From positions 8,826 through 72,825 of the forward strand of contig DVHS01000122.1 in NCBI GenBank assembly GCA_018711985.1: a stretch of 64,000 nucleotides of DNA. The letters run 5' to 3'. The notes beneath the pieces are model-generated. The model did not search any database. It had not been told where the DNA came from and worked only from the letters and a program-made list of their open reading frames with translations. A program made the translations under genes and the position numbers. Below, in pieces: positions 26,924-35,149 of this stretch (positions are counted from its first letter, which is position 1; each line of letters opens with the position of its first letter). Origin of the DNA: Egerieenecus merdigallinarum (GTDB lineage: Bacteria; Bacillota; Clostridia; Christensenellales; Aristaeellaceae).

Positions 26924-28543
26924 TTAACCCCACAGCAGCGCCAGCGCAGGCACAATCTGCTTTTTTCGGGATACCACATGGGGCAGGAATACATGGTGAT
27001 CGTTGATGTCCTGGGCGTCAAAGGCCATGCGGATCACGTCCTCGTCCCCCAGGAAAATCAGCTCCGTACCCTCCCGGAGCACATCAGTGAGCATGAGCAG
27101 CTGCAAATCGTAGTGCCGCTGCGCCTTCATCTTTTCCATGGCGGGCAGCAGCTCGGGGAGCCGGGCCAGCACCGCGTCGGTGTCCAGGCAGGTGATCTGC
27201 CCAATGCCCAGGTCATGCCCGGCAATGTGGAATTCCTTGAAGTCCGTGTTCAGCAGCTCCTCCACGCTCTTGTCCGAGGAGACGGAGGCGGAGAAGATTT
27301 GCCGGCCCAGGGCCTCCAGGTCCAGCCCGGCGATGCGCGCCAAACGCTCCGCCAGGCGCTTGTCCCGGGGGGTGCAGGTGGGCGACTTGAACATCACCGT
27401 GTCGGAAAGGATAGCCGCGGCCATCAGGCCGGCCAGCTTCTCCGAGGGCATGAGGCCGCGCTCCTGGAACATGGTGGCGATAATGGTGGTGGTGCTGCCC
27501 ACGGGTTCGTTGCGCATAAAGACCGGATTCCCGGTTTGCACATCCGCCAGGCGGTGGTGATCGATGATTTCCATAATTTCGGCCTGCTCCAGCCCGGGGA
27601 CGGACTGGGCTTTTTCATTATGGTCCACCAGCACCACCCGCTTGCGCCGGGGGCGGATCAGGTGATACCGTCCCAGGGTGCCCACGACCTTTTCCTCTTC
27701 ATCCAGGATGGGGTAGCTGCGGTAACGGCTTTGCAGCACCGTGTCCCGCACGTCGTCGATATAATCATTCAGGTGGAAAAAGACCAGATCCTTGCATTGG
27801 GCGATGCGGCTTACAGGGATGGCCTGGTACAGCATCCGTGCGGCGCGGTACGCGTCGCAGGGAGTGGCGATGACGCAGGTGGCGCTGCTCAGGTTCCGGT
27901 AGTATTCCGCCAGGTTGCTCTGGCAGAGGATGATGCAGGAGGCCTTCATTTCCATGGCCTGATCCACCACGTCCTTCTGCTGGCCGCAGATCACAATACT
28001 GCCGGGCTTGAGCCCCTTCAGGCAACCGCTGGCGGTGGGCAAGGCGATGACAACATCCCCGGAAATTTGGTCGAACATGTCTTCCGCATCGTTAAGGATA
28101 CGGCCCTCCAGGGCGCTGAGCAGGTTGAACACGGGCACGTTGCTCACGCTGGGGTGCTGGATGGATTCCATGTCGCTTTCCGCAATGCTCCCCGCGGTAA
28201 TCATGCCGTAGAGCAGGCCGCCTTCATCGGTGACGGGCAGGGCGGAAACGCTCTTGTTCTGGCGCAGGATTTCCCAGGCGTGGCTCACGGCTACCGCGGC
28301 CCCCAGCAGCGGCGGCCGGTCAAAATCCAGGTCCCGGACCTGTGTGCGCACGGTTTGCAGCAGCATGGGCGGCTTGAAGCCAAACTTGTCCAACAGGAAC
28401 GCCGTTTCATCATTCAGCTGGCCCAGCCGCGCGGGAACGTACTCCCGGTCGCCCAGGGAATTGTGCAGCGCCGCATAAGCCATGGCGGATACGACCGAGT
28501 CCGTGTCCGGGTTGCGGTGGCCAAATACATAAATCGGGTCCAC
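26924..28543 (-). CDS. ppaC: Manganese-dependent inorganic pyrophosphatase with CBS and DRTGG domains
   Basis: This family II pyrophosphatase hydrolyses PPi to phosphate in the cytoplasm. At 539 residues it is the long regulated form. The N-terminal DHH part has FGHRNPDTDSVVSAMAY, then come CBS domain, DRTGG domain (about 185-290) and a second CBS domain. The DHH core resumes with VLVDHNE and IIDHHRLAD, followed by the DHHA2 domain. In known CBS-PPases, AMP/ADP inhibit and ATP or diadenosine polyphosphates activate, so this one should respond to energy charge. It starts with GTG at 28543, 6 bases from GAAGG. It is the last gene of the vanW-sfsA-CHAP-ppaC unit. Confidence 0.95.
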   Translation of the reverse strand: MDPIYVFGHRNPDTDSVVSAMAYAALHNSLGDREYVPARLGQLNDETAFLLDKFGFKPPMLLQTVRTQVRDLDFDRPPLLGAAVAVSHAWEILRQNKSVSALPVTDEGGLLYGMITAGSIAESDMESIQHPSVSNVPVFNLLSALEGRILNDAEDMFDQISGDVVIALPTASGCLKGLKPGSIVICGQQKDVVDQAMEMKASCIILCQSNLAEYYRNLSSATCVIATPCDAYRAARMLYQAIPVSRIAQCKDLVFFHLNDYIDDVRDTVLQSRYRSYPILDEEEKVVGTLGRYHLIRPRRKRVVLVDHNEKAQSVPGLEQAEIMEIIDHHRLADVQTGNPVFMRNEPVGSTTTIIATMFQERGLMPSEKLAGLMAAAILSDTVMFKSPTCTPRDKRLAERLARIAGLDLEALGRQIFSASVSSDKSVEELLNTDFKEFHIAGHDLGIGQITCLDTDAVLARLPELLPAMEKMKAQRHYDLQLLMLTDVLREGTELIFLGDEDVIRMAFDAQDINDHHVFLPHVVSRKKQIVPALALLWG

Positions 28544-28584
28544 AGAATGCCTTCTTTCTCCATTTTCCTTGTTGGAAGAGATCG

Positions 28585-29532
28585 TTATTCTTCATCCACC
28601 ACAATCCAGTTGGTGGGATCGTTGCGGATGGCGTCGGTGGCGGCCTGGGAGAGGAGCAGCTGGGTCTCCATGTTGGCAATGCCCGTATCCTGCAGGCCCA
28701 TCTCGGCCTGGAAGGCCTTCACCGCGTTGGAAGTAAGGATGCCGAAACCGCCATCCACTTGCTCTGGGGTCAGATACCCCAGGGTGGCCAATTTCTCTTG
28801 CAGTTGGCGGACCTTTTCGCCGCCGTTCCCGTAGCGCATGGTCCAGTCCGCCACATCGTGCACCGTGCCATAGCCCAGAATGCGGGTATAGGTCAGCGGA
28901 TAGGTATTGCGCTGCACAGCCACGGGATTGTTTCCCTCAATGACGTGCACGGTAACGTTGCCTTCCGCATCCCGGGTGCAGTATTCCACCATGGCCACAT
29001 GGTCGGTGTCCTGGGTATCGGTCCAGGTGAAGAACACCCAGTCCCCGGGCTGGGGAATGTAGTCCCCCGTGGTGAGAAAGGTATCCGTGCCCTTCAGCCA
29101 TTGATAGCCCCACTGGGCCAGGTAGCCATTGCGCACCACGTACCGGCCCTGGGAGATAAACCAGCTCCGGCCGGTGTTGCTCCCGGAATACAGGGGATAA
29201 ACCTTTTCCAGCAGTTCGGTGCCATGCTGCTGGTCGGTCTGGTCCACGCACCAGCACAGGAATTCCGCGCACCACTGGCTGTAGGGATCACCGGCCCATT
29301 CCCCGTACTTGGAGTAACCGTGATCCCCCTCTCGGTATCCCACTTCTCCCCCGGCGATTTCCAGCAGCCAGGTAACGTAATCGGGTACCTCCCACTGGGG
29401 CGGGATGATCTCTTCCAGGGATTCCTCGGTGCTTTCTTCTGCCAGGACCGGCAGGGCAAAGCAAAGCAGCGCCACCAGCCACGCGCAAACGCGCCTTCGG
29501 CGTATGCGCGTCCGGAAACAGCCATGCGCCAT
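28585..29532 (-). CDS. Secreted CHAP-domain amidase with peptidoglycan-binding domain
   Basis: The 315-residue protein has a signal peptide (RRRVCAWLVALLCFALPVLAEES), a CHAP domain (about 60-230) with the nucleophile Cys in SQWCAEFLCWC and His in DTDHVAMVEYC, and a C-terminal peptidoglycan-binding_1 repeat (about 240-300, GEKVRQLQEKLATLGYL...VKAFQAEMGL). CHAP enzymes cleave amide bonds in peptidoglycan stem peptides or cross-bridges. It lies 24 bases from sfsA and 41 bases from ppaC on the same strand. The partner VanW gene also encodes an exported protein, so half of this operon faces the cell wall. Confidence 0.88.
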   Translation of the reverse strand: MAHGCFRTRIRRRRVCAWLVALLCFALPVLAEESTEESLEEIIPPQWEVPDYVTWLLEIAGGEVGYREGDHGYSKYGEWAGDPYSQWCAEFLCWCVDQTDQQHGTELLEKVYPLYSGSNTGRSWFISQGRYVVRNGYLAQWGYQWLKGTDTFLTTGDYIPQPGDWVFFTWTDTQDTDHVAMVEYCTRDAEGNVTVHVIEGNNPVAVQRNTYPLTYTRILGYGTVHDVADWTMRYGNGGEKVRQLQEKLATLGYLTPEQVDGGFGILTSNAVKAFQAEMGLQDTGIANMETQLLLSQAATDAIRNDPTNWIVVDEE

Positions 29533-29556
29533 CAGCGTATACCTCCTTGCAGCAGT

Positions 29557-30240
29557 TTAGAGCCAGACGGGCAGACGGTGGGTGATGGTAAAACCGTCCG
29601 TCTCCACCGCACAGCCCAGGGCCAACAGGTGAACCCCCAGGGGCTGGGCCCTGCGCAGGGCGTCGCCAAAGGCCGGGTGGGTGCGGTCATTGGGCCGCAG
29701 TCCCCCCACGCCGGGAACGGGAATGACAAAGCACAGCCATGCCTCATATCCCGCGGCGGCGGCCCGGCACAGCTCCTCCACGTGGCGCACCCCGCGTAAC
29801 GTGGGGGCGTCCGGGAAATAGGCTATGCCGTCCTCCTCCAGGGTTACGCCCTTTACCTCCACAAAACCCCGGGAGGCCCCGGCGCGGTAGGCGAAGTCAA
29901 ACCGGCTGTCCCCGTAGCGCTGCTCGGGCGTAAGTTCCCGCAGCGCCGGAAGAAAACCGCCGTCCAGAGCCCATTGGTAAAACATACGATTGGGGGCCTG
30001 GCTGTCCAGGTTGACCAGCACGTCACCCTTGCGCACGGTAACCAGGTCATAGGCGGTTTTGCGCCGGGGAGAATCGTCCCGGGTCAGGTATACCTCCGCG
30101 CCGGGAGAAAGCAGCTCCCGGCAGCGGCCGGTATTTTTCACGTGGCAGAGAACCTCTGTCCCGTCCATACGGCATCTGGCGATAAAACGGTTGGGTCGCT
30201 CCAGAAACTCCGCCCGGTGGATATTGGCACACAGCTTCAT
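29557..30240 (-). CDS. sfsA: SfsA family DNA/RNA nuclease-like protein
   Basis: The 227-residue protein aligns with SfsA throughout: FIARCRMDGTEVLCHVKNTGRCRELL, then NLDSQAPNRMFYQWAL, SRFDFAY and FVEVKGVTLEEDGIAYFPDAPTLRGVRHVEEL. It keeps the PD-(D/E)xK-like residues (D in SRFDF, E and K in VEVKG). SfsA was named for sugar fermentation stimulation in E. coli, but its biochemical role is not settled. Its ATG overlaps the end of vanW by 4 bp, so translation is coupled. Confidence 0.93.
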   Translation of the reverse strand: MKLCANIHRAEFLERPNRFIARCRMDGTEVLCHVKNTGRCRELLSPGAEVYLTRDDSPRRKTAYDLVTVRKGDVLVNLDSQAPNRMFYQWALDGGFLPALRELTPEQRYGDSRFDFAYRAGASRGFVEVKGVTLEEDGIAYFPDAPTLRGVRHVEELCRAAAAGYEAWLCFVIPVPGVGGLRPNDRTHPAFGDALRRAQPLGVHLLALGCAVETDGFTITHRLPVWL

Positions 30241-31388
30241 TCGTCGGCCCGATAGACCACCATAGTCAGGGCGCCGTCATCGCTGGTGTGCCCTTCCACC
30301 CGGATGGGGAAGTCGTAATTGTTGCGGAAACGCAGGTTCAGGCTGTCATTGCCCACCGCGGCGTCCACGCCGTGGGGCAGGTATTTTGCCCCGGAAGGTC
30401 CGTGGGGACGGCGCTGGAGAATCTCCACCTTGGGCAGCTGCAGCAGGGCGTTGTACAGCGTGGAGGATACCTGGCAGGTGCCGCCGCCATAGCCCAGCAC
30501 GCTGGTGCCGTCCATCAGCACCCATGCGGGCTGATAGCCCAGGCTTTTGCGGTAGGGTCCCACGTCATCGTTGAAATCCAGCTCCTCGCCGGGCTGCATC
30601 ACCCGGGTCAGCCGCTCGCAGGCCACGCGGATGTTTACAATGCGGCTCTTGTTCACGTCATTTTGGGCCATGTCGTAGTAGGAGGTATAGGCCGCGATGG
30701 GGGTGTCATCGTCCAGGGGCGTATCCGTGGGGGAGACGGGGATCAGCTCGGTGAGCGTTTCCAGCGGGATGTAGCCATAGGTGCGCCAGTAGGGTACCAC
30801 GGCCCAGCCATCCTGAATCACCCACAGGCCCACCAGCGTGCCGGGATTCAGCGTCACCCAGCTTTCGTCGGAGGTGCTCATGGACTTGTACACCGGGCAG
30901 GTCACTGCGGTACGGGCAATGTACGTGCACTTCTGTACCCCATAGGGGCAGGTGTTCACGGGATCCACGGCGGTGACGTTGGTGATGCGGTCCCGCTTGA
31001 TGTAGCCGATTTCTCCCTCATACCGGATAATCGCCCAGGCGGAACCCACATACAGCACATCGGCCGTTACGGAGCTTTGGTTGTAGAAAACCTTGCTGGA
31101 TTCCGTGGTGCGCTCCGTGTAAGCGCTGGATTTGGCCAGAACCTTGCAGGTATAGACCGCGGGGGAGGCAGCGTCAAAGTCGCTGAGGGACTTCTCCTGG
31201 TAGACTGCGCCCACCGTATTGGTGGGGACGTTTTCGTCCTCCTCGTTTACCTCATCCAGCTCTTGAAGTTCTTCCAGCTCCTCCGGGGTCAGCGTGGGCT
31301 CCGCGTCCTCCAGGTCCACGTCCTCGGCCAGGGCCGTTATACTCACCAGCAGGCAAAGCGCCGTAAGCAGCGCGATCCATCGTTTCAT
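30237..31388 (-). CDS. Secreted VanW-family protein with SH3-like domains
   Basis: The 383-residue protein has a signal peptide (MKRWIALLTALCLLVSITALA), an acidic Glu-rich stretch (about 25-55), two SH3-like beta domains (about 75-135 and 150-215) and a C-terminal VanW domain (about 240-380) with PGEELDFNDDVGPYRKSLGYQPAWVL, GYGGGTCQVSSTLYNALL and HGVDAAVG. VanW proteins are linked to the cell surface and to some vancomycin-resistance clusters, but their function is unknown. No vanA/H/X partners are present, so a resistance role is not suggested. A strong AGGAGG precedes ATG 31388. First gene of a four-gene unit. Confidence 0.9.
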   Translation of the reverse strand: MKRWIALLTALCLLVSITALAEDVDLEDAEPTLTPEELEELQELDEVNEEDENVPTNTVGAVYQEKSLSDFDAASPAVYTCKVLAKSSAYTERTTESSKVFYNQSSVTADVLYVGSAWAIIRYEGEIGYIKRDRITNVTAVDPVNTCPYGVQKCTYIARTAVTCPVYKSMSTSDESWVTLNPGTLVGLWVIQDGWAVVPYWRTYGYIPLETLTELIPVSPTDTPLDDDTPIAAYTSYYDMAQNDVNKSRIVNIRVACERLTRVMQPGEELDFNDDVGPYRKSLGYQPAWVLMDGTSVLGYGGGTCQVSSTLYNALLQLPKVEILQRRPHGPSGAKYLPHGVDAAVGNDSLNLRFRNNYDFPIRVEGHTSDDGALTMVVYRADE

Positions 31389-31428
31389 GGGCGTGTGGCC
31401 TCCTTCCTATATACTAGCATCATTTGAC

Positions 31429-31458
31429 ATTATAGCATTCTTAAACGCCAATGCGCAA
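31429..31458 (-). promoter_or_regulatory. Promoter of the vanW-sfsA-CHAP-ppaC operon
   Basis: On the minus strand, TTGCGC, 18 bases and TATAAT with an extended TGC just before the -10. Confidence 0.75.
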
Positions 31459-31530
31459 GCGCACGGCACGGGTTTTACAATACAGGGATGCCCTGAAAGG
31501 CTTCTTTTTCCCGGACGCATGCGAATCCCT

Positions 31531-31559
31531 TTCCAAAGCCGGCACAGGTGTGCTATAAT
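31531..31559 (+). promoter_or_regulatory. Promoter of the M32 carboxypeptidase operon
   Basis: TTCCAA, 17 bases and TATAAT with extended TGC, about 30 bases before the ATG. Confidence 0.7.
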
Positions 31560-31589
31560 GAAAAAAATGGTAAAAAGGGGTAACGATTC

Positions 31590-33089
31590 ATGACGCTTTC
31601 CAACGCCATTTCCGAATTGAACATCCTGGAAAAAACCATGCACGCATACCGTCACGCCATGGGGGTGCTCTCCCTGGACAGCGCGACCTGCGCGCCTGCC
31701 GCGTCCGCGCCCGCCCGGGGCGAAACCATGGGCGTGCTGGGGGAAGCAAGCTACAAGCTCCTGGTCAATCCCAGAACGGAGGAATTGCTGCAAACCCTGC
31801 GGGAACACAGCGGGGACGTGGACGCCACGCTCCGCCGCCGGGTGGAGGTGCTCTGGGACGCCTATCAGGATACCACCCGTATTCCCATGGATGAATACGT
31901 GGATTATACACGCCTGTGCACCCAGGCGGACGCCGTTTGGCACAAGGCCAAGGAGGAAAGTGACTTCGCGTCCTTTGCCCCCTATCTGGAAAAGCTGGTG
32001 GCGTACAACCGCCGCTTTGCCGGGTATAAGTCCGGCTTTGCCGCGCCCTATGACGCCCTGCTGGACGACTATGAGAAGGGCGCAACCATGGCGGTACTGG
32101 ACCCCTATTTTGAGACGCTGCGGGCCCGGCTTACGCCCCTGATCCGGGCGGTGGCGGAAAAGCCTGTTCCACGCACGGATTTCCTTCACCTGCATTATCC
32201 CCTGGAGGATCAGCGCCGCTTTTCCCAGCGGCTGATGGCCCTTATGGGCCTGGACCCTGACCGCTGTGTTATCGGAGAAACGGAGCATCCCTTCACCGAT
32301 GGCTTCAACCGCTGGGACGTGCGCATTACCACCCATTACCAGGAGTACGACGTGTCCTCCAGCATGTACAGCGTGATCCACGAGGGCGGGCATGCCCTGT
32401 ATGAGCTGGGCATCGGGGAGGATCTGCAGTTTACCTGCCTGGCTGACGGGGCTTCCATGGGACTCCACGAGAGTCAGAGCCGGTTCTACGAAAACCTTAT
32501 TGGGCGCAGCCTGCCCTTCTGCAAAGCGCTGCTGCCAGTGATGCAGGCATGTTTCCCCGAGCAGATGCGCGGTGTGGACGCCCAGACCCTGTACCGGGCC
32601 GTGAACGTGGCGCAGCCGTCCCTGATCCGCACGGAGGCGGACGAACTGACCTATCCGCTGCATATCATGATCCGCTACGAACTGGAAAAGCGGCTCATCG
32701 CCGGGGATATGCGGGTGGCGGAGCTGCCCGAGGCCTGGAATGCCATGTACAGGGAATACCTGGGCGTGGAGGTCCCCAACGACCGGCAGGGCGTATTGCA
32801 GGATAGCCACTGGAGCGGCGGCTCCTTCGGGTACTTCCCCAGCTATGCCCTGGGTAGCGCCTATGGGGCGCAGATGCTGGAGCGCATGGAGCGGGAGATA
32901 GACGTATGGGGCCCGGTGGAGCGCGGGGACTTGCGCCCCGTTACCGCCTGGCTGGGAGAAAAACTCCACCGCTACGGCAAGCTGCTGACCCCTGCCCAGG
33001 CCCTGGAGAGCGTCTGCGGCGCGCCCTTTGATCCCGAATGCTATGTAAACTATCTGACTCGGAAATATACGGCGCTGTATAACCTGTAA
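31590..33089 (+). CDS. M32 family metallocarboxypeptidase
   Basis: M32 carboxypeptidases trim C-terminal residues from peptides in the cytoplasm. The 499-residue protein has the family length and marks: the zinc motif HEGGH at residues 264-268 in SVIHEGGHALYELG, HESQSRFYENLIGRS downstream with the third ligand Glu, and IRTEADELTYPLHIMIRYELEK. The usual motif is HEFGH or HECGH; Gly at the third position is a tolerated variation because the two His and the Glu are kept. Start ATG 31590 is preceded by a short AAGGGG. It heads a three-gene unit with a sirtuin and a nitroreductase at 21-23 base gaps. Confidence 0.95.
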   Translation: MTLSNAISELNILEKTMHAYRHAMGVLSLDSATCAPAASAPARGETMGVLGEASYKLLVNPRTEELLQTLREHSGDVDATLRRRVEVLWDAYQDTTRIPMDEYVDYTRLCTQADAVWHKAKEESDFASFAPYLEKLVAYNRRFAGYKSGFAAPYDALLDDYEKGATMAVLDPYFETLRARLTPLIRAVAEKPVPRTDFLHLHYPLEDQRRFSQRLMALMGLDPDRCVIGETEHPFTDGFNRWDVRITTHYQEYDVSSSMYSVIHEGGHALYELGIGEDLQFTCLADGASMGLHESQSRFYENLIGRSLPFCKALLPVMQACFPEQMRGVDAQTLYRAVNVAQPSLIRTEADELTYPLHIMIRYELEKRLIAGDMRVAELPEAWNAMYREYLGVEVPNDRQGVLQDSHWSGGSFGYFPSYALGSAYGAQMLERMEREIDVWGPVERGDLRPVTAWLGEKLHRYGKLLTPAQALESVCGAPFDPECYVNYLTRKYTALYNL

Positions 33090-33112
33090 CGAGAGCCGAG
33101 GGAGGGAGCGCA

Positions 33113-33856
33113 ATGACCCTGCAGGAGATGGTGGACGAGAGCCGGCGCATTGTTTTCTTTGGGGGCGCGGGCGTCTCCACGGAAAGCGGCATTCCCGACT
33201 TTCGCAGCGTGGACGGGCTGTATCATCAGCAGTATGATACGCCGCCGGAAACGATCCTCAGCCACAGCTTTTTTCTGACCCATCCCGAGGAATTTTACCG
33301 TTTTTACCGGGCCAAAATGCTTCCGCTGGATGCCCAGCCCAATGCCGCGCACCTGAAATTGGCGGAACTGGAGCAAGCGGGACGGCTGAGCGCGGTGATC
33401 ACCCAGAACATTGACGGATTGCACCAAAAGGCCGGCAGCCGGACAGTGCTGGAGCTGCATGGGAGCATTTGGCGCAACCACTGTATGCGCTGTGGAAAGT
33501 TTTATCCTCCCCAGGCGATCGCGGAGGATACCCGCCCGGTTCCCCTGTGTACCTGCGGCGGATGGATCAAGCCCGACGTGGTCCTCTACGAGGAAGGACT
33601 GGAGGAGGACGTGCTTGCCGCGGCCGTGGGTTACCTTCGCCGGGCAGACATGCTGATCGTGGCCGGAACCAGCCTGACGGTATACCCCGCCGCTGGCCTG
33701 GTGCGGTATTTCCGGGGGAAAAACCTGGTGCTCATCAACCGGGACGCCACGCCCATGGATTCCCTGGCGCGGCTGGTGATCCGCGAAAAGGTGGGGGAGG
33801 TACTTGCACGGGTACAGGTACACCCCCTGCCCGATACATCCGACGCATCCCAGTGA
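33113..33856 (+). CDS. cobB: NAD-dependent protein deacylase (sirtuin)
   Basis: Sir2 enzymes remove acyl groups from lysine using NAD. The 247-residue protein has FFGGAGVSTESGIPDFRS, the NAD pocket TQNIDGLHQKAGS, the catalytic His in LELHGS, four zinc cysteines (CMRCGKFY and CTCGGW), KPDVVLYEE, and VAGTSLTVYPAAGLV. It lacks the Ala-Tyr-Arg-x-Arg pocket of typical desuccinylases, so it is more likely a deacetylase. GGAGGGAG is upstream of ATG 33113. Confidence 0.95.
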   Translation: MTLQEMVDESRRIVFFGGAGVSTESGIPDFRSVDGLYHQQYDTPPETILSHSFFLTHPEEFYRFYRAKMLPLDAQPNAAHLKLAELEQAGRLSAVITQNIDGLHQKAGSRTVLELHGSIWRNHCMRCGKFYPPQAIAEDTRPVPLCTCGGWIKPDVVLYEEGLEEDVLAAAVGYLRRADMLIVAGTSLTVYPAAGLVRYFRGKNLVLINRDATPMDSLARLVIREKVGEVLARVQVHPLPDTSDASQ

Positions 33857-33877
33857 ATTAGGAAAGGAGCTGCCCCT

Positions 33878-34624
33878 ATGCAAACCCTGGAGCGCCTGTT
33901 TTCCACCACCCAGAAGGAGCGCATGCTGGCGGCAATTCCACAGCGGGTTTCCTGCCGGGCGTTTTCGGCCGAGCCCTCCCCTGCGGATTGGGCGGCACTG
34001 GCTTATGCCGCCAGCCGGTACACCTTGCCCGGGGCGCGGCTGATCCTGATGAACTGCCCCGAGGAGCTGTTCACCGGCACGCTGCTGAACATGGGGCGCG
34101 TCACGGGCTGCCGGGCCGTTGCCGTGGTGGCCGCTTCCTCCACGGTGGAAAACAGCCGCATCTATGCCGGCATCACCGGGGAAGCGCTGACCCTGGAGGC
34201 AGTCTCCATGGGCCTGGGAGCCTGCTGGATCAGCGGAACCTACCGGAAAAAGCTGCTGCGGGCGCCCCTGGCGGATCATGAGGCGGTCCTGGCCGTTATC
34301 GCCCTGGGGGTTCCGGAGCAACCGCCGACCCTGCGGGTGCAGCGCAGGCGAAAATCCCTGGAGAAGCTGTGCAAGGGTGAACTGTCCCTGTGGCCCGCAG
34401 AATTGCGTCAGGTGGCGGCCTGCGTGCGGGAGGCGCCCTCCGCCATGAATCTGCAACCCTGGACCATGTCCTTTACGGCCAGCCGCTTTGAAATCGACAG
34501 CGGCGACCGTTCCGCCCTGGACCTGGGTATTGCCCTGTGCCATGCGGAGGCCGCGCTCAAAACACCCCATCATTGGTACTTTGCCCAGAATCGCCGGGAC
34601 CCGGCCGCCTGGGCAGAGGTTTGA
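33878..34624 (+). CDS. Nitroreductase-family protein (TM1586 type)
   Basis: The 248-residue protein resembles the TM1586 putative nitroreductase family, a pseudo-duplicated FMN-binding fold. It opens with IPQRVSCRAFSAEPSPADWAAL (the nitroreductase RxS/R start), has ALTLEAVSMGLGACWISG in the middle, and EAPSAMNLQPWTMSF in the second half. The electron acceptor is unknown. AAAGGAG precedes ATG 33878. It ends the M32-sirtuin-nitroreductase unit, and no ordinary terminator follows directly. Confidence 0.82.
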   Translation: MQTLERLFSTTQKERMLAAIPQRVSCRAFSAEPSPADWAALAYAASRYTLPGARLILMNCPEELFTGTLLNMGRVTGCRAVAVVAASSTVENSRIYAGITGEALTLEAVSMGLGACWISGTYRKKLLRAPLADHEAVLAVIALGVPEQPPTLRVQRRRKSLEKLCKGELSLWPAELRQVAACVREAPSAMNLQPWTMSFTASRFEIDSGDRSALDLGIALCHAEAALKTPHHWYFAQNRRDPAAWAEV

Positions 34625-34735
34625 TCAACCGGACGGTGCATCCCGGGGAGGGGACTGGCAAAGCTGTTTTTTGCTTTTCCGGTTCTGGACAGGGGGACGC
34701 AGGCGCCAGGAATACGACATGTGAACCTTCAGGCA

Positions 34736-34765
34736 CGGCGCGGATGGTGGGAACATCCGCGCCGT
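34736..34765 (+). repeat. 30-nt hairpin repeat, first copy
   Basis: A perfect 11-bp stem (CGGCGCGGATG/CATCCGCGCCG) with loop GTGGGAA, then T. All 30 bases recur exactly at 34964-34993. Confidence 0.95.
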
Positions 34766-34773
34766 CAGCGTGT

Positions 34774-34801
34774 CGCAAAAGTGGTTTTCACCACTTTTGC
34801 G
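34774..34801 (+). repeat. Inverted repeat (11-bp hairpin)
   Basis: CGCAAAAGTGG, 6-base loop, CCACTTTTGCG. It lies 8 bases after the first 30-nt hairpin and has no T run. Confidence 0.85.
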
Positions 34802-34807
34802 AGGAAG

Positions 34808-34869
34808 CAAATTCGGCCAACCAGAGGTCGTCCGAATTTGTAAGGAATTGATTTTGCAAGCAAAATCAA
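34808..34869 (+). repeat. Two further inverted repeats inside the structured region
   Basis: At 34808-34840 CAAATTCGG pairs with CCGAATTTG across a 15-base loop. At 34848-34869 TTGATTTTGC and GCAAAATCAA form a near-continuous palindrome with a 2-base centre. The second is partly shared with 41971-41988. Confidence 0.8.
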
Positions 34870-34963
34870 CTACCCGCCCCGTCGGCAAAGCCGCCGGATA
34901 CGAATGAAAGTCAGCGGGGCTGCGGCCCCTCCGACACCTCCCAAAGGCTTTTGGACAGTCTGG
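34853..34963 (+). repeat. Dispersed intergenic repeat, copy A
   Basis: This is the reference copy: a TTTGCAAGCAAAATCAAC block, a CGGCAAAGCCG mini-hairpin, TACGAATGAA, a GGGGC-TGCG-GCCCC hairpin, then CCTCCGACACCTCCC and TTTTGGACAGTCTGG. Parts align with 22569-22620 (reverse), 40094-40166 (reverse) and 41971-42054 (direct). Function unknown. Confidence 0.7.
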
Positions 34964-34993
34964 CGGCGCGGATGGTGGGAACATCCGCGCCGT
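34964..34993 (+). repeat. 30-nt hairpin repeat, second copy
   Basis: Identical over 30 bases to 34736-34765, 228 bases downstream in the same orientation. Followed by TTACCTG, so it is a weak terminator at best. Confidence 0.95.
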
Positions 34994-35093
34994 TTACCTG
35001 TGGAGAGGCTGTATGTACTTTTCAAACAGGCGGATGACGGTGTGCAAGGAGTCAGGAGCCATGAATTGATACGTACAAATTCCGCGTACCCCG

Positions 35094-35122
35094 TTGCCAA
35101 ACCTGGCATTTTATCGTAGAAT
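35094..35122 (+). promoter_or_regulatory. Promoter of recQ
   Basis: TTGCCA, 17 bases and TAGAAT, ending 27 bases before the GTG start. Confidence 0.7.
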
Positions 35123-35149
35123 AAAGTGACGGTATGTAAGGAGGTTGCT

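Larger units (their letters stand above)
34625..35149. other. 525-base hairpin-dense intergenic region
   Basis: There is no credible gene here. It contains at least six successive inverted repeats, two of them identical copies bracketing the others, then the recQ promoter at its end. It overlaps copy A of a repeat family also seen near 22.6, 40.1 and 42.0 kb. Short open frames in it are translations of the repeat. Confidence 0.8.

Noticed and set aside
30237..31388. Vancomycin-resistance cluster
   Set aside because: Only a VanW-domain protein is present. No VanA/B-type ligase, VanH, VanX or VanRS genes are seen nearby.
34625..34984. Minus-strand open frame in the hairpin region
   Set aside because: It lies wholly in the structured repeat, has no ribosome site, and shares its peptide only with other repeat copies.
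34736..34993. CRISPR array
   Set aside because: There are only two copies of the 30-nt unit, with a 198-base gap filled by other hairpins. No spacer-sized spacing and no cas genes.
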